64,000 nt of DNA from JAFKFH01 sp017307375 (GCA_965229335.1 OZ245874.1:558001-622000), one strand, 5' to 3'. Numbered from the stretch's first letter, positions 15,851 through 25,356 are shown. Translations and numbers: made by a program. The notes: generated by a model not told the origin, from the sequence alone.

Positions 15851-16654
15851 ATGCCGTTCGAATACGAGAAGAAGGGCGACGTCGCCTACTTCACCATCCG
15901 CAACGGATCGGTCAATCCGATGACGCCGTCGATGCACAAGCAGCTCTACGAGCTGCTGCACGACTTCCAGGCCGACCAGAACATCCGCGTCGGCATCATG
16001 ACCGGCGCGGGCGACCGGGCCTTCTCGGCCGGCGACGACATCCGCAATTCCTATGCCGTGTTCGACAGCAAGCGCGATGAGCTGATGGCGCATATGACGC
16101 CGCGCCATCGCGTCCAGCAGGGCGAACCCGACACCTTCGCCTGGTCGCGCGACGTGCTGACGATGGAGCGCTACAAGCCGATCATCGGTGCGGTCAAGGG
16201 CTACTGCCTGGGTCAGGGCCTGATCTATCTGCTGATGCTGACCGACATCCGCATCGCCTCCGAGGATGCGACGTTCGGCTTCCCCGAGATCGCCTACGGC
16301 ATGGGCGGGGCGGGCGGATCGACCCGGGTCGGCCGCCAGATTCCCCATACGGCCGCGATGTGGATGCTGCTGACCGGCGATCCGATGAATGCCCAGGATG
16401 CGCTGCGCTACGATCTGGTCAACAAGGTGGTGGCCAAGGACCAGGTGATGGCCGAGGCCGAGGAGGCGGCCAGGAAGATCGCCCGGCATCCGCCGCTGGC
16501 CATCCGCGTCGAGATGGAAGCCTATTACCGCGGCATGGATTCCGACAAGCTGGGCGCCCTGAACTACACCAAGCAGCTCTACCGGATGCAGCGTCTGGGG
16601 ATCGGTACCGAGAAGGTCGAGGAAGCCTTCCTCTACAAGCGCAAGGAAGATTGA
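15851..16654 (+). CDS. Enoyl-CoA hydratase/isomerase family protein
   Basis: 267-residue crotonase-fold enzyme acting on an enoyl-CoA made from the ligase product. The oxyanion-hole segment is AFSAGDDIRNSYAVF, and GAVKGYCLGQGLIYLLML is the usual second loop. Glu146 in FGFPEIAYGMGGAGG sits where the second catalytic Glu of crotonases lies; the first is less clear. The ATG at 15851 has an AAGGAG ribosome-binding site and follows the ligase by 23 bp. It ends the TetR-controlled operon before a perfect hairpin. Reaction could be hydration, isomerisation or C-C/C-N lyase chemistry. Confidence 0.9.
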   Translation: MPFEYEKKGDVAYFTIRNGSVNPMTPSMHKQLYELLHDFQADQNIRVGIMTGAGDRAFSAGDDIRNSYAVFDSKRDELMAHMTPRHRVQQGEPDTFAWSRDVLTMERYKPIIGAVKGYCLGQGLIYLLMLTDIRIASEDATFGFPEIAYGMGGAGGSTRVGRQIPHTAAMWMLLTGDPMNAQDALRYDLVNKVVAKDQVMAEAEEAARKIARHPPLAIRVEMEAYYRGMDSDKLGALNYTKQLYRMQRLGIGTEKVEEAFLYKRKED

Positions 16655-16660
16655 GCCCGC

Positions 16661-16692
16661 ACCGCCATGCCGGCCTCGGCCGGCATGGCGGT
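16661..16692. terminator. Perfect 15-bp hairpin between convergent operons
   Basis: Left arm at 16661-16675 (ACCGCCATGCCGGCC) and its exact complement at 16678-16692, with a 2-base loop. It lies 7 bp after the hydratase stop and 7 bp before the xylB stop, so it can terminate both convergent operons. There is no T-tract, so it may act as an mRNA 3'-end stabiliser or with Rho rather than as a classical intrinsic terminator. Confidence 0.6.
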
Positions 16693-16698
16693 CCCGGT

Positions 16699-18153
16699 TC
16701 AGCAGCCGCGGGAGAGGCCGCGATAGGCTGAACGGAAGCGCTTCAGCTTGGCATGGTAGCGCTGGGCCAGTTCCGGATCCGGCGCGATCGTCTCGATCAC
16801 CGGCGGGCGCCGGCATAGTGCGTCGGGATCCTCGCCGGTCGCGGCCAGCCGGCCGAGGCGGGCGGCGCCGAACGCCGGGCCGACCTCGCCATCCGCATGG
16901 TAGTCCAGCGGCCAGTCCAGCGCCGCGGCAAGGATCTCGCCCCAGAAGCGCGAGCGCGCCCCGCCGCCGATCACCGACAGCGTCTCGATATCGGCATCGC
17001 CGTCGAGCAGGGCGGACAGGCCGTCGGCGGCCCCGAAGGCCACACCTTCCAGCACGGCACGGGCCAGGGCGGGGCCATCGGTGTCGTGGGTGAGGCCGAG
17101 GAAGGCACCGGTCGCCTCCGGATCGTTGTGCGGCGTCCGCTCGCCCGACAGATAGGGCAGGAACAGCGTGCGGTCGTCGGCGTCCGCCATGGCGGCGGCG
17201 GCCACCAGGGCGCCGACATCGGCAAAACCCAGGGCCCGCGTCGCCCAGTCGAGGCAGCTCGCCGCCGACAGCATCACCGCCATCTGATGCCAGCGCCCGG
17301 GCAGGCAATGGCAGAAGGCGTGGACCGCACGGGCCGGGTTGGGCGCGAACCTGTCTCCCGCGACGAACAAGACCCCAGACGTGCCGAGCGACAGGAATCC
17401 TGCCCCGGGTCGAACCGCGCCGATGCCGACGGCACCGGCAGCATTGTCGCCGGCCCCGCCGGCCACGACCGCACCGGCCGGCAGGCCACAGGCCGCGGCG
17501 ATCTCGGGTCGCAAACGTCCGGTCGGCGTGCTGCCCTCGAACAGCGCGGGCATGTGCCGGCGGTTCAGACCGGTTGCGGCCAGCAGATCGTCCGACCAGT
17601 CCCGCCCGGCGACATCGAGCCACAACGTTCCCGCCGCGTCCGACATTTCGGCGGCATGATCGCCGGTCAGGCGCAGCCGCAAGTAGTCCTTCGGCAACAG
17701 GACCTTGTGGACGCGGGTGAAGATGTCCGGCTCGTGGTTGGCCACCCACAAAAGCTTCGGCGCGGTGAAACCCGGCATCGCGATATTGCCGGCGATCGCG
17801 CGCAGGGCCGGCAGACGCCTTTCCATCTCGGCGCATTCGGCCATGGCGCGGCCATCGTTCCACAGGATGGCCGGCCGCAGCACCCGGTCGCGATCGTCGA
17901 GCAACGTCGCCCCATGCATCTGGCCCGACAGGCCGATGCCGCGCACCGCAGCCATGGCCGCTGGCGCGGCGGCCCGCAACTGGCCCAGCGCCGCCACCGT
18001 GCCCTGCCACCAATCCTCGGGATCCTGTTCCGACCACAGAGCATGCGGCCGGCTGACCGTCAGGGCGGCATGGCCCTGGGCGACGATCTGCTCGTCGCCG
18101 TCGACCAGCAGCGCCTTGACGCCCGAGGTGCCGAGATCGATGCCGAGGAACAT
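16699..18153 (-). CDS. xylB: Xylulokinase
   Basis: 484-residue FGGY-family kinase that phosphorylates D-xylulose to D-xylulose 5-phosphate. The N-terminal phosphate-binding motif is MFLGIDLGTSGVKALLVDGD. ALWSEQDPEDWW and GIGLSGQMHGATLLD are characteristic of xylulokinases, and AGGAGDNAAGAVGIG carries the catalytic Asp. The C-terminal FGGY region includes VIGGGARSRFWGEILA. Its start and the xylA stop share one base (TGATG), so the two are coupled. It is the last gene of the sugar operon. Confidence 0.93.
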   Translation of the reverse strand: MFLGIDLGTSGVKALLVDGDEQIVAQGHAALTVSRPHALWSEQDPEDWWQGTVAALGQLRAAAPAAMAAVRGIGLSGQMHGATLLDDRDRVLRPAILWNDGRAMAECAEMERRLPALRAIAGNIAMPGFTAPKLLWVANHEPDIFTRVHKVLLPKDYLRLRLTGDHAAEMSDAAGTLWLDVAGRDWSDDLLAATGLNRRHMPALFEGSTPTGRLRPEIAAACGLPAGAVVAGGAGDNAAGAVGIGAVRPGAGFLSLGTSGVLFVAGDRFAPNPARAVHAFCHCLPGRWHQMAVMLSAASCLDWATRALGFADVGALVAAAAMADADDRTLFLPYLSGERTPHNDPEATGAFLGLTHDTDGPALARAVLEGVAFGAADGLSALLDGDADIETLSVIGGGARSRFWGEILAAALDWPLDYHADGEVGPAFGAARLGRLAATGEDPDALCRRPPVIETIAPDPELAQRYHAKLKRFRSAYRGLSRGC

Positions 18154-19466
18154 CAGACGAAACGGCGCACCAGGTTTTCCAGATATTCCTGCCGGCCGGA
18201 CCTGCCTTGCGGCGTGAGGCCGCGGTCATGCGCCGCCTGGGCGATATCGGCCAGGCTCATCCGTCCCGACATGATCTCGGCCCCCAGGCCGTCGTTCCAG
18301 CCCGCGTAGCGGTCGGCGACGAAGCGCGCCATCGTGCCATCCCGGATCATCTTCTCGGCGCCGAGCAGGGCACGGGCCAGCATGTCCATGCCGCCGATAT
18401 GGCCGTGGAACATGTCGACCGGATCGACCGACTGGCGGCGGACCTTGGCGTCGAAGTTGAAGCCGCCGGTGGTGAAGCCGCCCGCCTGCATGATGCGATA
18501 GAGCGCCAGGGTGGTTTCGGTCAGGTCGATCGGAAACTGGTCGGTATCCCAGCCGTTCTGCGGATCGCCCCGGTTCATGTCGATCGAGCCGAACAGGCCG
18601 GTCGCGATCGCATAGGCGACCTCGTGCTCGAAGCTGTGGCCGGCGAGGGTCGCATGATTGACCTCGATGTTCAGCCGCACCTCGTTCTCGAGGCCATAGG
18701 CACGCAGGAAGCCGTGCACGGTGGCCGCGTCGAAGTCGTACTGATGCTTGGTCGGCTCGCAAGGCTTGGGTTCGATCAGGATCAGGCCCTTGAAGCCGAT
18801 CTTGTGCTTGTGCTCGACGACGAGGGTGAGAAAGCGGCCGAGCTGGTCCAGCTCGCGCTTCATGTCGGTGTTGAGCAGCGTGTCGTAGCCCTCGCGCCCG
18901 CCCCACAGCACGTAGTTCTCGCCGCCGAGGCGGTGGGTGACGTCGAGCATCTGGCGCACCTGGCCGGCGGCATAGGCGAAGATCTGCGGATCCGGATTGG
19001 TGGCCGCGCCGGCCATGTAGCGGGGATGGGAGAACAGGTTGGCGGTGCCCCACAGCAGTTTTGTCCCGGTGCGGGCCTGGGCGGCCGCCAGCTTGTCGGC
19101 CATCCGGTCGAGGTTCGACCAGGCTTCGCGCAGGCTTTCGCCCAGCGGCACGACGTCGACGTCGTGGAAGCAGTAGAACGGCTGGCCCAGCTTCTCGAAG
19201 AACTCGAACGCGACGGCAAGCTTGGCCTCGGCCGTCTCGAAGGTGTCGGCGTTGTGCCACGGACGGTTGAAGGTGCCCGGGCCGAAGACGTCGGCGCCGG
19301 GCCAGACGAAGGAATGCCAGTAGCAGACGGCGATCCGCAATTGCTCGGCCATCGATTTGCCGAGGACCTGACGGTCGGCGTCGTAGTAGCGGAAGGCCAG
19401 CGGGTTGGCGCTGTCGACGCCTTCGTAGCGGATCTTGTCGATGCCGGTGAAAAAGGGGGCGGTCAT
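18153..19466 (-). CDS. xylA: Xylose isomerase
   Basis: 437-residue TIM-barrel isomerase converting D-xylose to D-xylulose with divalent metals. The start is MTAPFFTGIDKIRYEGVDSA, typical of class II xylose isomerases. FYCFHDVDVVP holds the catalytic His-Asp, VLWGGREGYDTLLNTDM and LILIEPKPCEPTKHQYDFD hold metal-binding acids, and NIEVNHATLAGHSFEHE the later metal ligands. The length matches the class II family. It lies 14 bp after the Gfo/Idh gene and is coupled to xylB. Confidence 0.96.
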   Translation of the reverse strand: MTAPFFTGIDKIRYEGVDSANPLAFRYYDADRQVLGKSMAEQLRIAVCYWHSFVWPGADVFGPGTFNRPWHNADTFETAEAKLAVAFEFFEKLGQPFYCFHDVDVVPLGESLREAWSNLDRMADKLAAAQARTGTKLLWGTANLFSHPRYMAGAATNPDPQIFAYAAGQVRQMLDVTHRLGGENYVLWGGREGYDTLLNTDMKRELDQLGRFLTLVVEHKHKIGFKGLILIEPKPCEPTKHQYDFDAATVHGFLRAYGLENEVRLNIEVNHATLAGHSFEHEVAYAIATGLFGSIDMNRGDPQNGWDTDQFPIDLTETTLALYRIMQAGGFTTGGFNFDAKVRRQSVDPVDMFHGHIGGMDMLARALLGAEKMIRDGTMARFVADRYAGWNDGLGAEIMSGRMSLADIAQAAHDRGLTPQGRSGRQEYLENLVRRFV

Positions 19467-19480
19467 GATCTGGTACTCCT

Positions 19481-20665
19481 TCAATCCCGGCCCAGGCGGA
19501 CCCAGGCACTGTTCTGCGCGCTGGAGGCGACGGCGGCGGCGATGAAGCGCACGCCGTCGACCCCGTCCTCGACCGTCGGCACGGTCAGGCAGCGTGGATC
19601 GGGGCTGCGCTTCTCGCGCTGCGCGGTGATCTGCTCGGCGATGTCGCGATAAAGCTGGGCGAAGCCTTCGAGATAGCCTTCCGGGTGGCCCGACGGGATG
19701 CGGCTGGCGAACCCTGCGACCTCGCCGGCACCGGCCCCGGCGCGGCGGATCAGCCGCGGTGGTTCGCCCAGCGGGGTGAACGTCATCCTGTTGGGTTCTT
19801 CCTGCGCCCATTCGATGGCGGCCTTGTCGCCGAAGACGCGCAGGCGCAGGTTGTTTTCCTGTCCGGTCGCCACCTGGCTCGACCACAGCATGCCGCGGGC
19901 GCCGCCGTCGAAGCGCAGCATGACCTGGACATGGTCGTCGAGGCGGCGGCCGGGCACGAAGGTGGTCAGCTCGGCGGCAAGCTCGGTGCAGCGCAATCCG
20001 GTCACGAAGGCGGCGAGGTTGTAGGCATGGGTGCCGATGTCGCCGAGGCAGCCGGCGGGGCCGGAGCGCGCCGGGTCGGTCCGCCAGTCGGCCTGCTTCT
20101 GCCCGGTCTGCTCCAGCGGCGTCGCCAGCCAGTCCTGCGGGTACTCGACCTGGACGACCCGGATCCGGCCAAGCTCGCCCGCTTCGACCATCGCGCGGGC
20201 TTGCCGGACCAGCGGATAGCCGGTGTAGTTGTGGGTCAGCCCGAAGACCAGGCCCGACCGCCTGACCGCGGCGGCCAGATCCAGCGCATCCTCCAGCGTC
20301 GTGGTCAGCGGCTTGTCGCAGATCACATGGATGCCGGCATCGAGAAAGGCGCGGGCGGCGGCATGGTGGACGTGGTTCGGCGTCACGATCGCGACGACGT
20401 CGATGCCGTCGGGCCGCGCCGCCTCGGCCCGTGCCATCGCGTTGAAATCGCCATAGGCGCGGTCGGGCGCGATATGCAGGTCGGCCGCGGACTCCCTGGC
20501 GCGGACCGGTTCGGAGGCCAGCGCGCCGGCCACCAGCTCGTAGGCGTCGTCGAGCCGCGCGGCGATCCGATGCACGGCACCGATGAAGGCGCCGCGCCCG
20601 CCGCCGACCATGCCGAGCCGGAGGCGGCGGGGTACCGTCGCGCCGGCGGTTCCCTCGATGGTCAT
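19481..20665 (-). CDS. Gfo/Idh/MocA-family sugar dehydrogenase
   Basis: 394-residue NAD(P)-dependent oxidoreductase of the glucose-fructose oxidoreductase family. The Rossmann motif is LRLGMVGGGRGAFIGAVHR; IVTPNHVHHAAARAFLDAG and VICDKPLTTTLEDALDLA carry the conserved EKP-like (here DKP) motif. GDIGTHAYNLAAFVTG has the usual catalytic His region. The true start is the ATG at 20665, overlapping the stop of the isomerase/epimerase gene by ATGA. Its place between importer and xylAB suggests oxidation or epimerisation of a pentose, cyclitol or related sugar feeding the same pathway (inference). Confidence 0.9.
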   Translation of the reverse strand: MTIEGTAGATVPRRLRLGMVGGGRGAFIGAVHRIAARLDDAYELVAGALASEPVRARESAADLHIAPDRAYGDFNAMARAEAARPDGIDVVAIVTPNHVHHAAARAFLDAGIHVICDKPLTTTLEDALDLAAAVRRSGLVFGLTHNYTGYPLVRQARAMVEAGELGRIRVVQVEYPQDWLATPLEQTGQKQADWRTDPARSGPAGCLGDIGTHAYNLAAFVTGLRCTELAAELTTFVPGRRLDDHVQVMLRFDGGARGMLWSSQVATGQENNLRLRVFGDKAAIEWAQEEPNRMTFTPLGEPPRLIRRAGAGAGEVAGFASRIPSGHPEGYLEGFAQLYRDIAEQITAQREKRSPDPRCLTVPTVEDGVDGVRFIAAAVASSAQNSAWVRLGRD

Positions 20666-21720
20666 CGCGTCAGCCCCAGCAGCTTGCGGTTGGTTTCCAT
20701 GTCGACGCCCGAACCGGCGAAGTCGTCGAAGGCGCGGCTGACCGCCTGGATGATATGGCTGGCGATGAACGGCGCACCCTCGGCCGCGCCCTGCTCGGAA
20801 TCCTTGATGCAGCATTCCCATTCCAGCACCGCCCAGCCGTCGAAGCCGTATTGGGTCAGCTTGGAGAAGATGCCCGAGAAGTCGACCTGGCCGTCGCCGA
20901 GCGAGCGGAAGCGTCCGGCGCGCTGCGCCCAGTTCTGATAGCCGCCATAGACGCCCTGCCGCCCGGTCGGGTTGAACTCGGCATCCTTGACGTGGAACAT
21001 CTTGATGCGCTGGTGGTAGAAGTCGATGAACTGCAGGTAGTCGAGCTGCTGCAGCACGAAATGGCTGGGGTCGTAGAGGATCGAGGCGCGCGGATGATTG
21101 CCGACGCGGTCGAGGAACATCTCGAACGTCACGCCGTCGTGCAGGTCCTCGCCGGGATGGATCTCGTAGGCGAGATCGACGCCGGCGGCGTCGAAGGCGT
21201 CGAGGATCGGGCGCCAGCGTCGGGCCAGTTCGTCGAAGGCGGTCTCGACCAGGCCTGCCGGACGCTGCGGCCAGGGATAGAGATAGGGCCAGGCCAGCGC
21301 GCCGGAGAACGTGACATGCGCCTTGAGGCCGAGATGGGCCGACGCCTTGGCCGCCATCATCAGCTGGTCGACCGCCCATTCCTGGCGCGCCTGCGGGTTG
21401 CCGCGCACCTCTGCGGCCGCGAAACCGTCGAAGGCGAGGTCATAGGCCGGGTGTACCGCGACCAGCTGGCCCTGCAGATGGGTCGACAGCTCGGTCACCT
21501 CCAGGCCGTGCCGGGCCAGCGTGCCGCGCACGTCGTCGCAATAGCCCTTGCTCTCCGCCGCGCGGGCCAGATCGAACAGCCGGCCGTCCCAGGACGGGAT
21601 CTGCACGCCCTTGTAGCCGTGCCCGGCGGCCCAGCCGGCAATGGCATCAAGACTGTTGAACGGGGCGGCGTCGCCGGCGAACTGGGCAAGGAAGATGGCG
21701 GGGCCTTTGATCGTCTTCAT
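20662..21720 (-). CDS. Sugar phosphate isomerase/epimerase (AP endonuclease 2-like TIM barrel)
   Basis: 352-residue TIM-barrel protein of the xylose-isomerase-like/IolE-IolH group. MKTIKGPAIFLAQFAGDAAP starts it; GYKGVQIPSWDGRLFDL, YEIHPGEDLHDGVTFEMF, YDPSHFVLQQLDY and MFHVKDAEFNPTGRQGVYGG hold the Glu, Asp, His and His/Asp metal-binding residues of the family. It is coupled to the downstream Gfo/Idh enzyme by an ATGA overlap, and these two families often act on successive steps. The substrate is unknown. Confidence 0.9.
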   Translation of the reverse strand: MKTIKGPAIFLAQFAGDAAPFNSLDAIAGWAAGHGYKGVQIPSWDGRLFDLARAAESKGYCDDVRGTLARHGLEVTELSTHLQGQLVAVHPAYDLAFDGFAAAEVRGNPQARQEWAVDQLMMAAKASAHLGLKAHVTFSGALAWPYLYPWPQRPAGLVETAFDELARRWRPILDAFDAAGVDLAYEIHPGEDLHDGVTFEMFLDRVGNHPRASILYDPSHFVLQQLDYLQFIDFYHQRIKMFHVKDAEFNPTGRQGVYGGYQNWAQRAGRFRSLGDGQVDFSGIFSKLTQYGFDGWAVLEWECCIKDSEQGAAEGAPFIASHIIQAVSRAFDDFAGSGVDMETNRKLLGLTR

Positions 21721-21783
21721 GGCGGCGGTCTCCGGAATTGAGAGGAAGACGGGGGACGGAACGGCCGCCCCCCGTGCGCACGA

Positions 21784-22737
21784 TCAGAACGGCGAGTCGG
21801 GGAAATAGTATTCCTTGGCGTTTTCCTTGGTGATCAGCGGGGCGCCGATCACGTAGGTGCCACGCACCGGCGCACCGGCGTAGAAGTTCAGGGCAGTGAC
21901 CTCCATCGCGGTCGAGATCATCGCCGGCGGGTAGAGCACGTCGACGGGAATCAGCTTGTCGCCGTCCATCACGCGCTTGATCATCTCCTTCATGCCGGCG
22001 CCGCCGACGACGAACATCTCGCCCTCGCGCTTGGCCTGCTTCAGCGCTTCCAGGACGCCGACGGCGATGTCGTCGTCCTGGGCCCAGACCGCGTCGATCT
22101 TGGGAAAGCGGGCGAGGTAGTCCTGCATCACCTTGAAGCCGTCGTCGCGGTTCCAGTTGGCATACTGCTTGTCGAGCACCTTGATCTCGGTGCCCTTGAT
22201 CGCTTCCTCGAAGGCCTTGACGCGCTCGTCGTCGATCACGGTCGGGATGCCGCGCAGCACGACGATGTTGCCCTTGCCGTTCAGCCGGCCCTTGATGTAC
22301 TCGCCCGAGACGCGGCCGAGCTCGGGGTTGTTGCCGGCGACATAGACGTCCTGGATGGTCGGGTCCTTCAGGCCGCGGTCGACCACGGTGATGAAGGCGC
22401 CGGACTTCTTGACCTGCTGCACCGGTGCGGTCAGCGGGTCGGATTCGAAGGGCAGCACCACCAGCGCATTGATCTTCTGTACCGTCACGAGGTCTTCGAG
22501 ATCGTTGGCCTGCACGGTGGCCGAGGCCGCCGGCTTGACGATGACCTTCAGCCCGGGATAGCGCTTCTGCAGCAGTTCCGCGGTGCGCTTGGCGTGGAAG
22601 TTGAGGCCGCCGGCCCAGCCATGGGTGGCGGCGGGGATCGAAACCCCCATCACGACGTTCTTGGCCTCCTGCGCGGCGGCCTGGCCGATCATCAGCGCGG
22701 TGGCCAAGGCCGCCGTAAGGCCGATCTTCCTGAGCAT
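21784..22737 (-). CDS. Sugar ABC transporter, periplasmic binding protein (RbsB-like)
   Basis: 317-residue type 1 periplasmic binding protein for a sugar. The signal peptide is MLRKIGLTAALATALMIGQA with cleavage near AQA-QE. Family features include VVMGVSIPAATHGWAGGLNF, ALVVLPFESDPLTAPVQQVK, FITVVDRGLKDP and DAVWAQDDDIAVGVLEALKQ. It lies 63 bp upstream of the isomerase/epimerase gene and 33 bp after the permease gene. The operon content makes xylose or a related pentose the likely ligand; the sequence is more RbsB-like than the longer XylF. Confidence 0.92.
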   Translation of the reverse strand: MLRKIGLTAALATALMIGQAAAQEAKNVVMGVSIPAATHGWAGGLNFHAKRTAELLQKRYPGLKVIVKPAASATVQANDLEDLVTVQKINALVVLPFESDPLTAPVQQVKKSGAFITVVDRGLKDPTIQDVYVAGNNPELGRVSGEYIKGRLNGKGNIVVLRGIPTVIDDERVKAFEEAIKGTEIKVLDKQYANWNRDDGFKVMQDYLARFPKIDAVWAQDDDIAVGVLEALKQAKREGEMFVVGGAGMKEMIKRVMDGDKLIPVDVLYPPAMISTAMEVTALNFYAGAPVRGTYVIGAPLITKENAKEYYFPDSPF

Positions 22738-22770
22738 TGTTTTTCTCTCCCTGGTTATGAAGTTTTCAGA

Positions 22771-23772
22771 CTACTTGCGCGCGGCGATCGACCGCTGCAG
22801 CAGCACGGCCGCAACGATGATCAATCCCTGCACGGCGCCGTTCAGATATTCCGACACCATGTTCGACAGATTCATGATGTTGCCGATCAGGGCCAAGGTG
22901 ACCGCCCCGATGATCGAGCCGCCGATCCGGCCGTAACCACCCTTCAGCGCCGTGCCGCCGATGATCACGGCAGTGATCGCCTCCAGCTCCCACAACAGCC
23001 CGGTGGTGGCCGAGGCCGAACCCAGCCGCGGCACATAGATCAGGCAGGCGATGGCGACGCAAACCCCCTGCAGCACGTAGGTCAGCGTCTTGATGCGGTC
23101 GATGTTGATCGCCGAATAGCGGGCCACGTCCTCGTTCGAGCCGATGGCAAAGCAGTAGCGGCCGAAGCGGGTGAAATAGAGCAGCATGGCCCCGACCGCG
23201 CCGACCACGGCCAGTACCCAGAGCGGCCAGGGAATGCCCAGCATGCCTTCGTAGTAGACCGGGCGGTAGACCGCGCGCAGCTGGGTGTTGAGCGACAGCG
23301 TTCCGCCGTCGGCCAGGTAGGTGACGAGCGAGCGGTAGATGCCCATCGTGCCCAAGGTGACGATGAAGGCTTCTATCCGGCCGCGCGTGATCACGAGGCC
23401 GTTGACCAGGCCTGCCGCGGCGCCGACGACGATGCCGACCAGCATGCCCAGAACGACGGTGCCCCAGCCCGCGCCGAACTCGCGCATCAGCCAGTTCATC
23501 GCAATGATCATCACGCCCGAGACGAAGGCTGCCATCGCCCCGACCGACAGGTCGAGGCCGCCGGCGGTGATCACGAAGGTCGCGCCGACCGCGATGATGG
23601 CGATGAACGCCGAGCGGGTCAGCACGTTGGTCAGGTTGCCGGTCGACAGGAAGGCGGAATTGACCAGCGCGCCGAGGATGAACAGCGCGACCAGCGCGAT
23701 CAGCGGCGCGGCCAGCCGCAGGTCGAGGCGGAACGGCAGGCGGGCGGGCTTGGGCTGCGGCACGGCGGTCAT
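22771..23772 (-). CDS. Sugar ABC transporter permease (RbsC-like)
   Basis: 333-residue inner-membrane permease of the ribose/xylose/galactoside family with 8-10 membrane segments. Signatures are FVITAGGLDLSVGAMAAFVSG, GLVNGLVITRGRIEAFIVTLG and AVIIGGTALKGGYGRIGGS. Its start overlaps the stop of the ATPase gene (ATGA at 23769-23772). A single permease serves as homodimer in this class, which fits the presence of only one permease gene here. Confidence 0.94.
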   Translation of the reverse strand: MTAVPQPKPARLPFRLDLRLAAPLIALVALFILGALVNSAFLSTGNLTNVLTRSAFIAIIAVGATFVITAGGLDLSVGAMAAFVSGVMIIAMNWLMREFGAGWGTVVLGMLVGIVVGAAAGLVNGLVITRGRIEAFIVTLGTMGIYRSLVTYLADGGTLSLNTQLRAVYRPVYYEGMLGIPWPLWVLAVVGAVGAMLLYFTRFGRYCFAIGSNEDVARYSAINIDRIKTLTYVLQGVCVAIACLIYVPRLGSASATTGLLWELEAITAVIIGGTALKGGYGRIGGSIIGAVTLALIGNIMNLSNMVSEYLNGAVQGLIIVAAVLLQRSIAARK

Positions 23773-25307
23773 GCGGCCCCTTTCATCTCCGAGGTTTTAA
23801 GGCCGGTGGCGTAGCGGACGATTTCGCCTTCATTGACGTCGCCGCCTTCGAGAATCCCGGCCAGCCGGCCGGCGCGCATCACCGCGACCCGGTGGCACAG
23901 CCCGATGACCTCGGGCAATTCCGACGAGATGACGATGCAGGCGCGGCCCTGGGCCGCGGCCTCGGCAATGAAATGATAGATCTGCTGCTTGGTGCCGATA
24001 TCGATGCCCCGGGTCGGTTCGTCGAAGATGACGATCTCCGGATCGATCTCCATCACCTTGGCCAGCATCAGCTTCTGCTGGTTGCCGCCCGACAGCGCGC
24101 GCACGGCGAGATCGCGACGCCCGGCGCGCACGTCGAAGGTGGCGACCGCCCGGTCCAGCGCCTTGGTCTCGGCCCGGGCATCGAGGAACGGCCCGGGACA
24201 GAGGCGGTCGAGCGCCAGCAGCGTGACGTTCGGCGCCATCTGCATGTCGAGCAGCAGCCCCTTGCCCTTGCGATCTTCGGTCAGGTAGACGATGCGCTCG
24301 GCCACCGCGTCGCGCGCATCGCGCAGCGCCACCTCGCGGCCGCGCCGGCGCACCCGGCCGGTTTTCGGGCGCAGCCCGACCAGGCCTTCGACCAGCTCGG
24401 TCCGGCCGGCCCCGATCAGCCCGGCGAAGCCCAGGATCTCGCCGCGGCGAAGGGCGAACGACACCCCTTCGACCAGCCCGGGCACGCCAAGCCCCGCGAC
24501 CTCCAGCACGACCTCGGCCTCGGCCGAGGGCGGCGCCTTGGCCGGATAGAGATCGGCCAGTTCGCGGCCGACCATCAGATGGGCCATGTCGTCCTGGCTG
24601 AGCTCGGCGGCCGCGCGGCTCGCGACCAGGCGCCCGTCGCGCAGCACGGTGACGCGGTCGGCCACCGCCTTCACCTCGTCGAGCTTGTGCGAGATATAGG
24701 CGATCGCGACCCCTTGCGCCTTCAGCCGGTCGATCAGGCGGAACAGGGCGGCGGCTTCGGTCGGGGTCAGCACCGCCGTCGGCTCGTCCATGATCAGCAC
24801 GCGCAGGCGCCGCGACGTGGCCTTGGCAATCTCGACCATCTGCTTGTCGGAGACCGACAGGTCGGCGACGCGCGCGGTGGCCGGCACCCGGCATTCCAGC
24901 GCATCGAGCCATTCCCGGGTCATTCGGCGCATCCGCGCCTTGTCGAGAAACGGGCCGCGCGTCAGTTCGCGCCCCAGGAAGATGTTCTCCTCGACGGTCA
25001 GGTGTTCGGCCAGGTTGAATTCCTGATGGATCAGGACGATGCCGCGGGCTTCGCCGTCCGGCCCGCCGGACAGGGCGATCGGCTGGCCGTCGAGCATGAC
25101 TTGGCCTTCGGTCGGGTGATGGTAACCCGACAGGATCTTCATCAGGGTGGATTTGCCCGCGCCGTTCTCGCCGATGATCGCATGGACCTGCCCGGCCTCG
25201 AGCCGCAGCCCGATCTGATGCAGCACCTGGACGGGCCCGAAGCTTTTCGCGACCCCGACCACCGCCAGCACGGGCGTTTCCGCCTGCGGATCCATCCTGG
25301 TTTCCAT
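23769..25307 (-). CDS. Sugar ABC transporter ATP-binding protein (RbsA/XylG-like, two ABC domains)
   Basis: About 512-residue duplicated ATPase of the RbsA/XylG class. The first domain has Walker A IIGENGAGKSTLMKILSG, signature VADLSVSDKQMVEIAKATS and Walker B VLIMDEPTAVLT. The second has the degenerate LGFAGLIGAGRTELVEGLVG, signature ALSGGNQQKLMLAKVME and IVIFDEPTRGIDIGTKQQIY. These are the hallmarks of carbohydrate uptake transporter-2 ATPases. The start is the ATG at 25307 or the in-frame ATG at 25295 (MDPQAETP); the longer open frame upstream is not coding-like. It is the first gene of the sugar operon, divergent from the ROK regulator. Confidence 0.92.
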   Translation of the reverse strand: METRMDPQAETPVLAVVGVAKSFGPVQVLHQIGLRLEAGQVHAIIGENGAGKSTLMKILSGYHHPTEGQVMLDGQPIALSGGPDGEARGIVLIHQEFNLAEHLTVEENIFLGRELTRGPFLDKARMRRMTREWLDALECRVPATARVADLSVSDKQMVEIAKATSRRLRVLIMDEPTAVLTPTEAAALFRLIDRLKAQGVAIAYISHKLDEVKAVADRVTVLRDGRLVASRAAAELSQDDMAHLMVGRELADLYPAKAPPSAEAEVVLEVAGLGVPGLVEGVSFALRRGEILGFAGLIGAGRTELVEGLVGLRPKTGRVRRRGREVALRDARDAVAERIVYLTEDRKGKGLLLDMQMAPNVTLLALDRLCPGPFLDARAETKALDRAVATFDVRAGRRDLAVRALSGGNQQKLMLAKVMEIDPEIVIFDEPTRGIDIGTKQQIYHFIAEAAAQGRACIVISSELPEVIGLCHRVAVMRAGRLAGILEGGDVNEGEIVRYATGLKTSEMKGAA

Positions 25308-25356
25308 TCCCCGTTTCGGCCTGCCGTGGCTTGACCGATTTTGTTTTGTGTCCATA

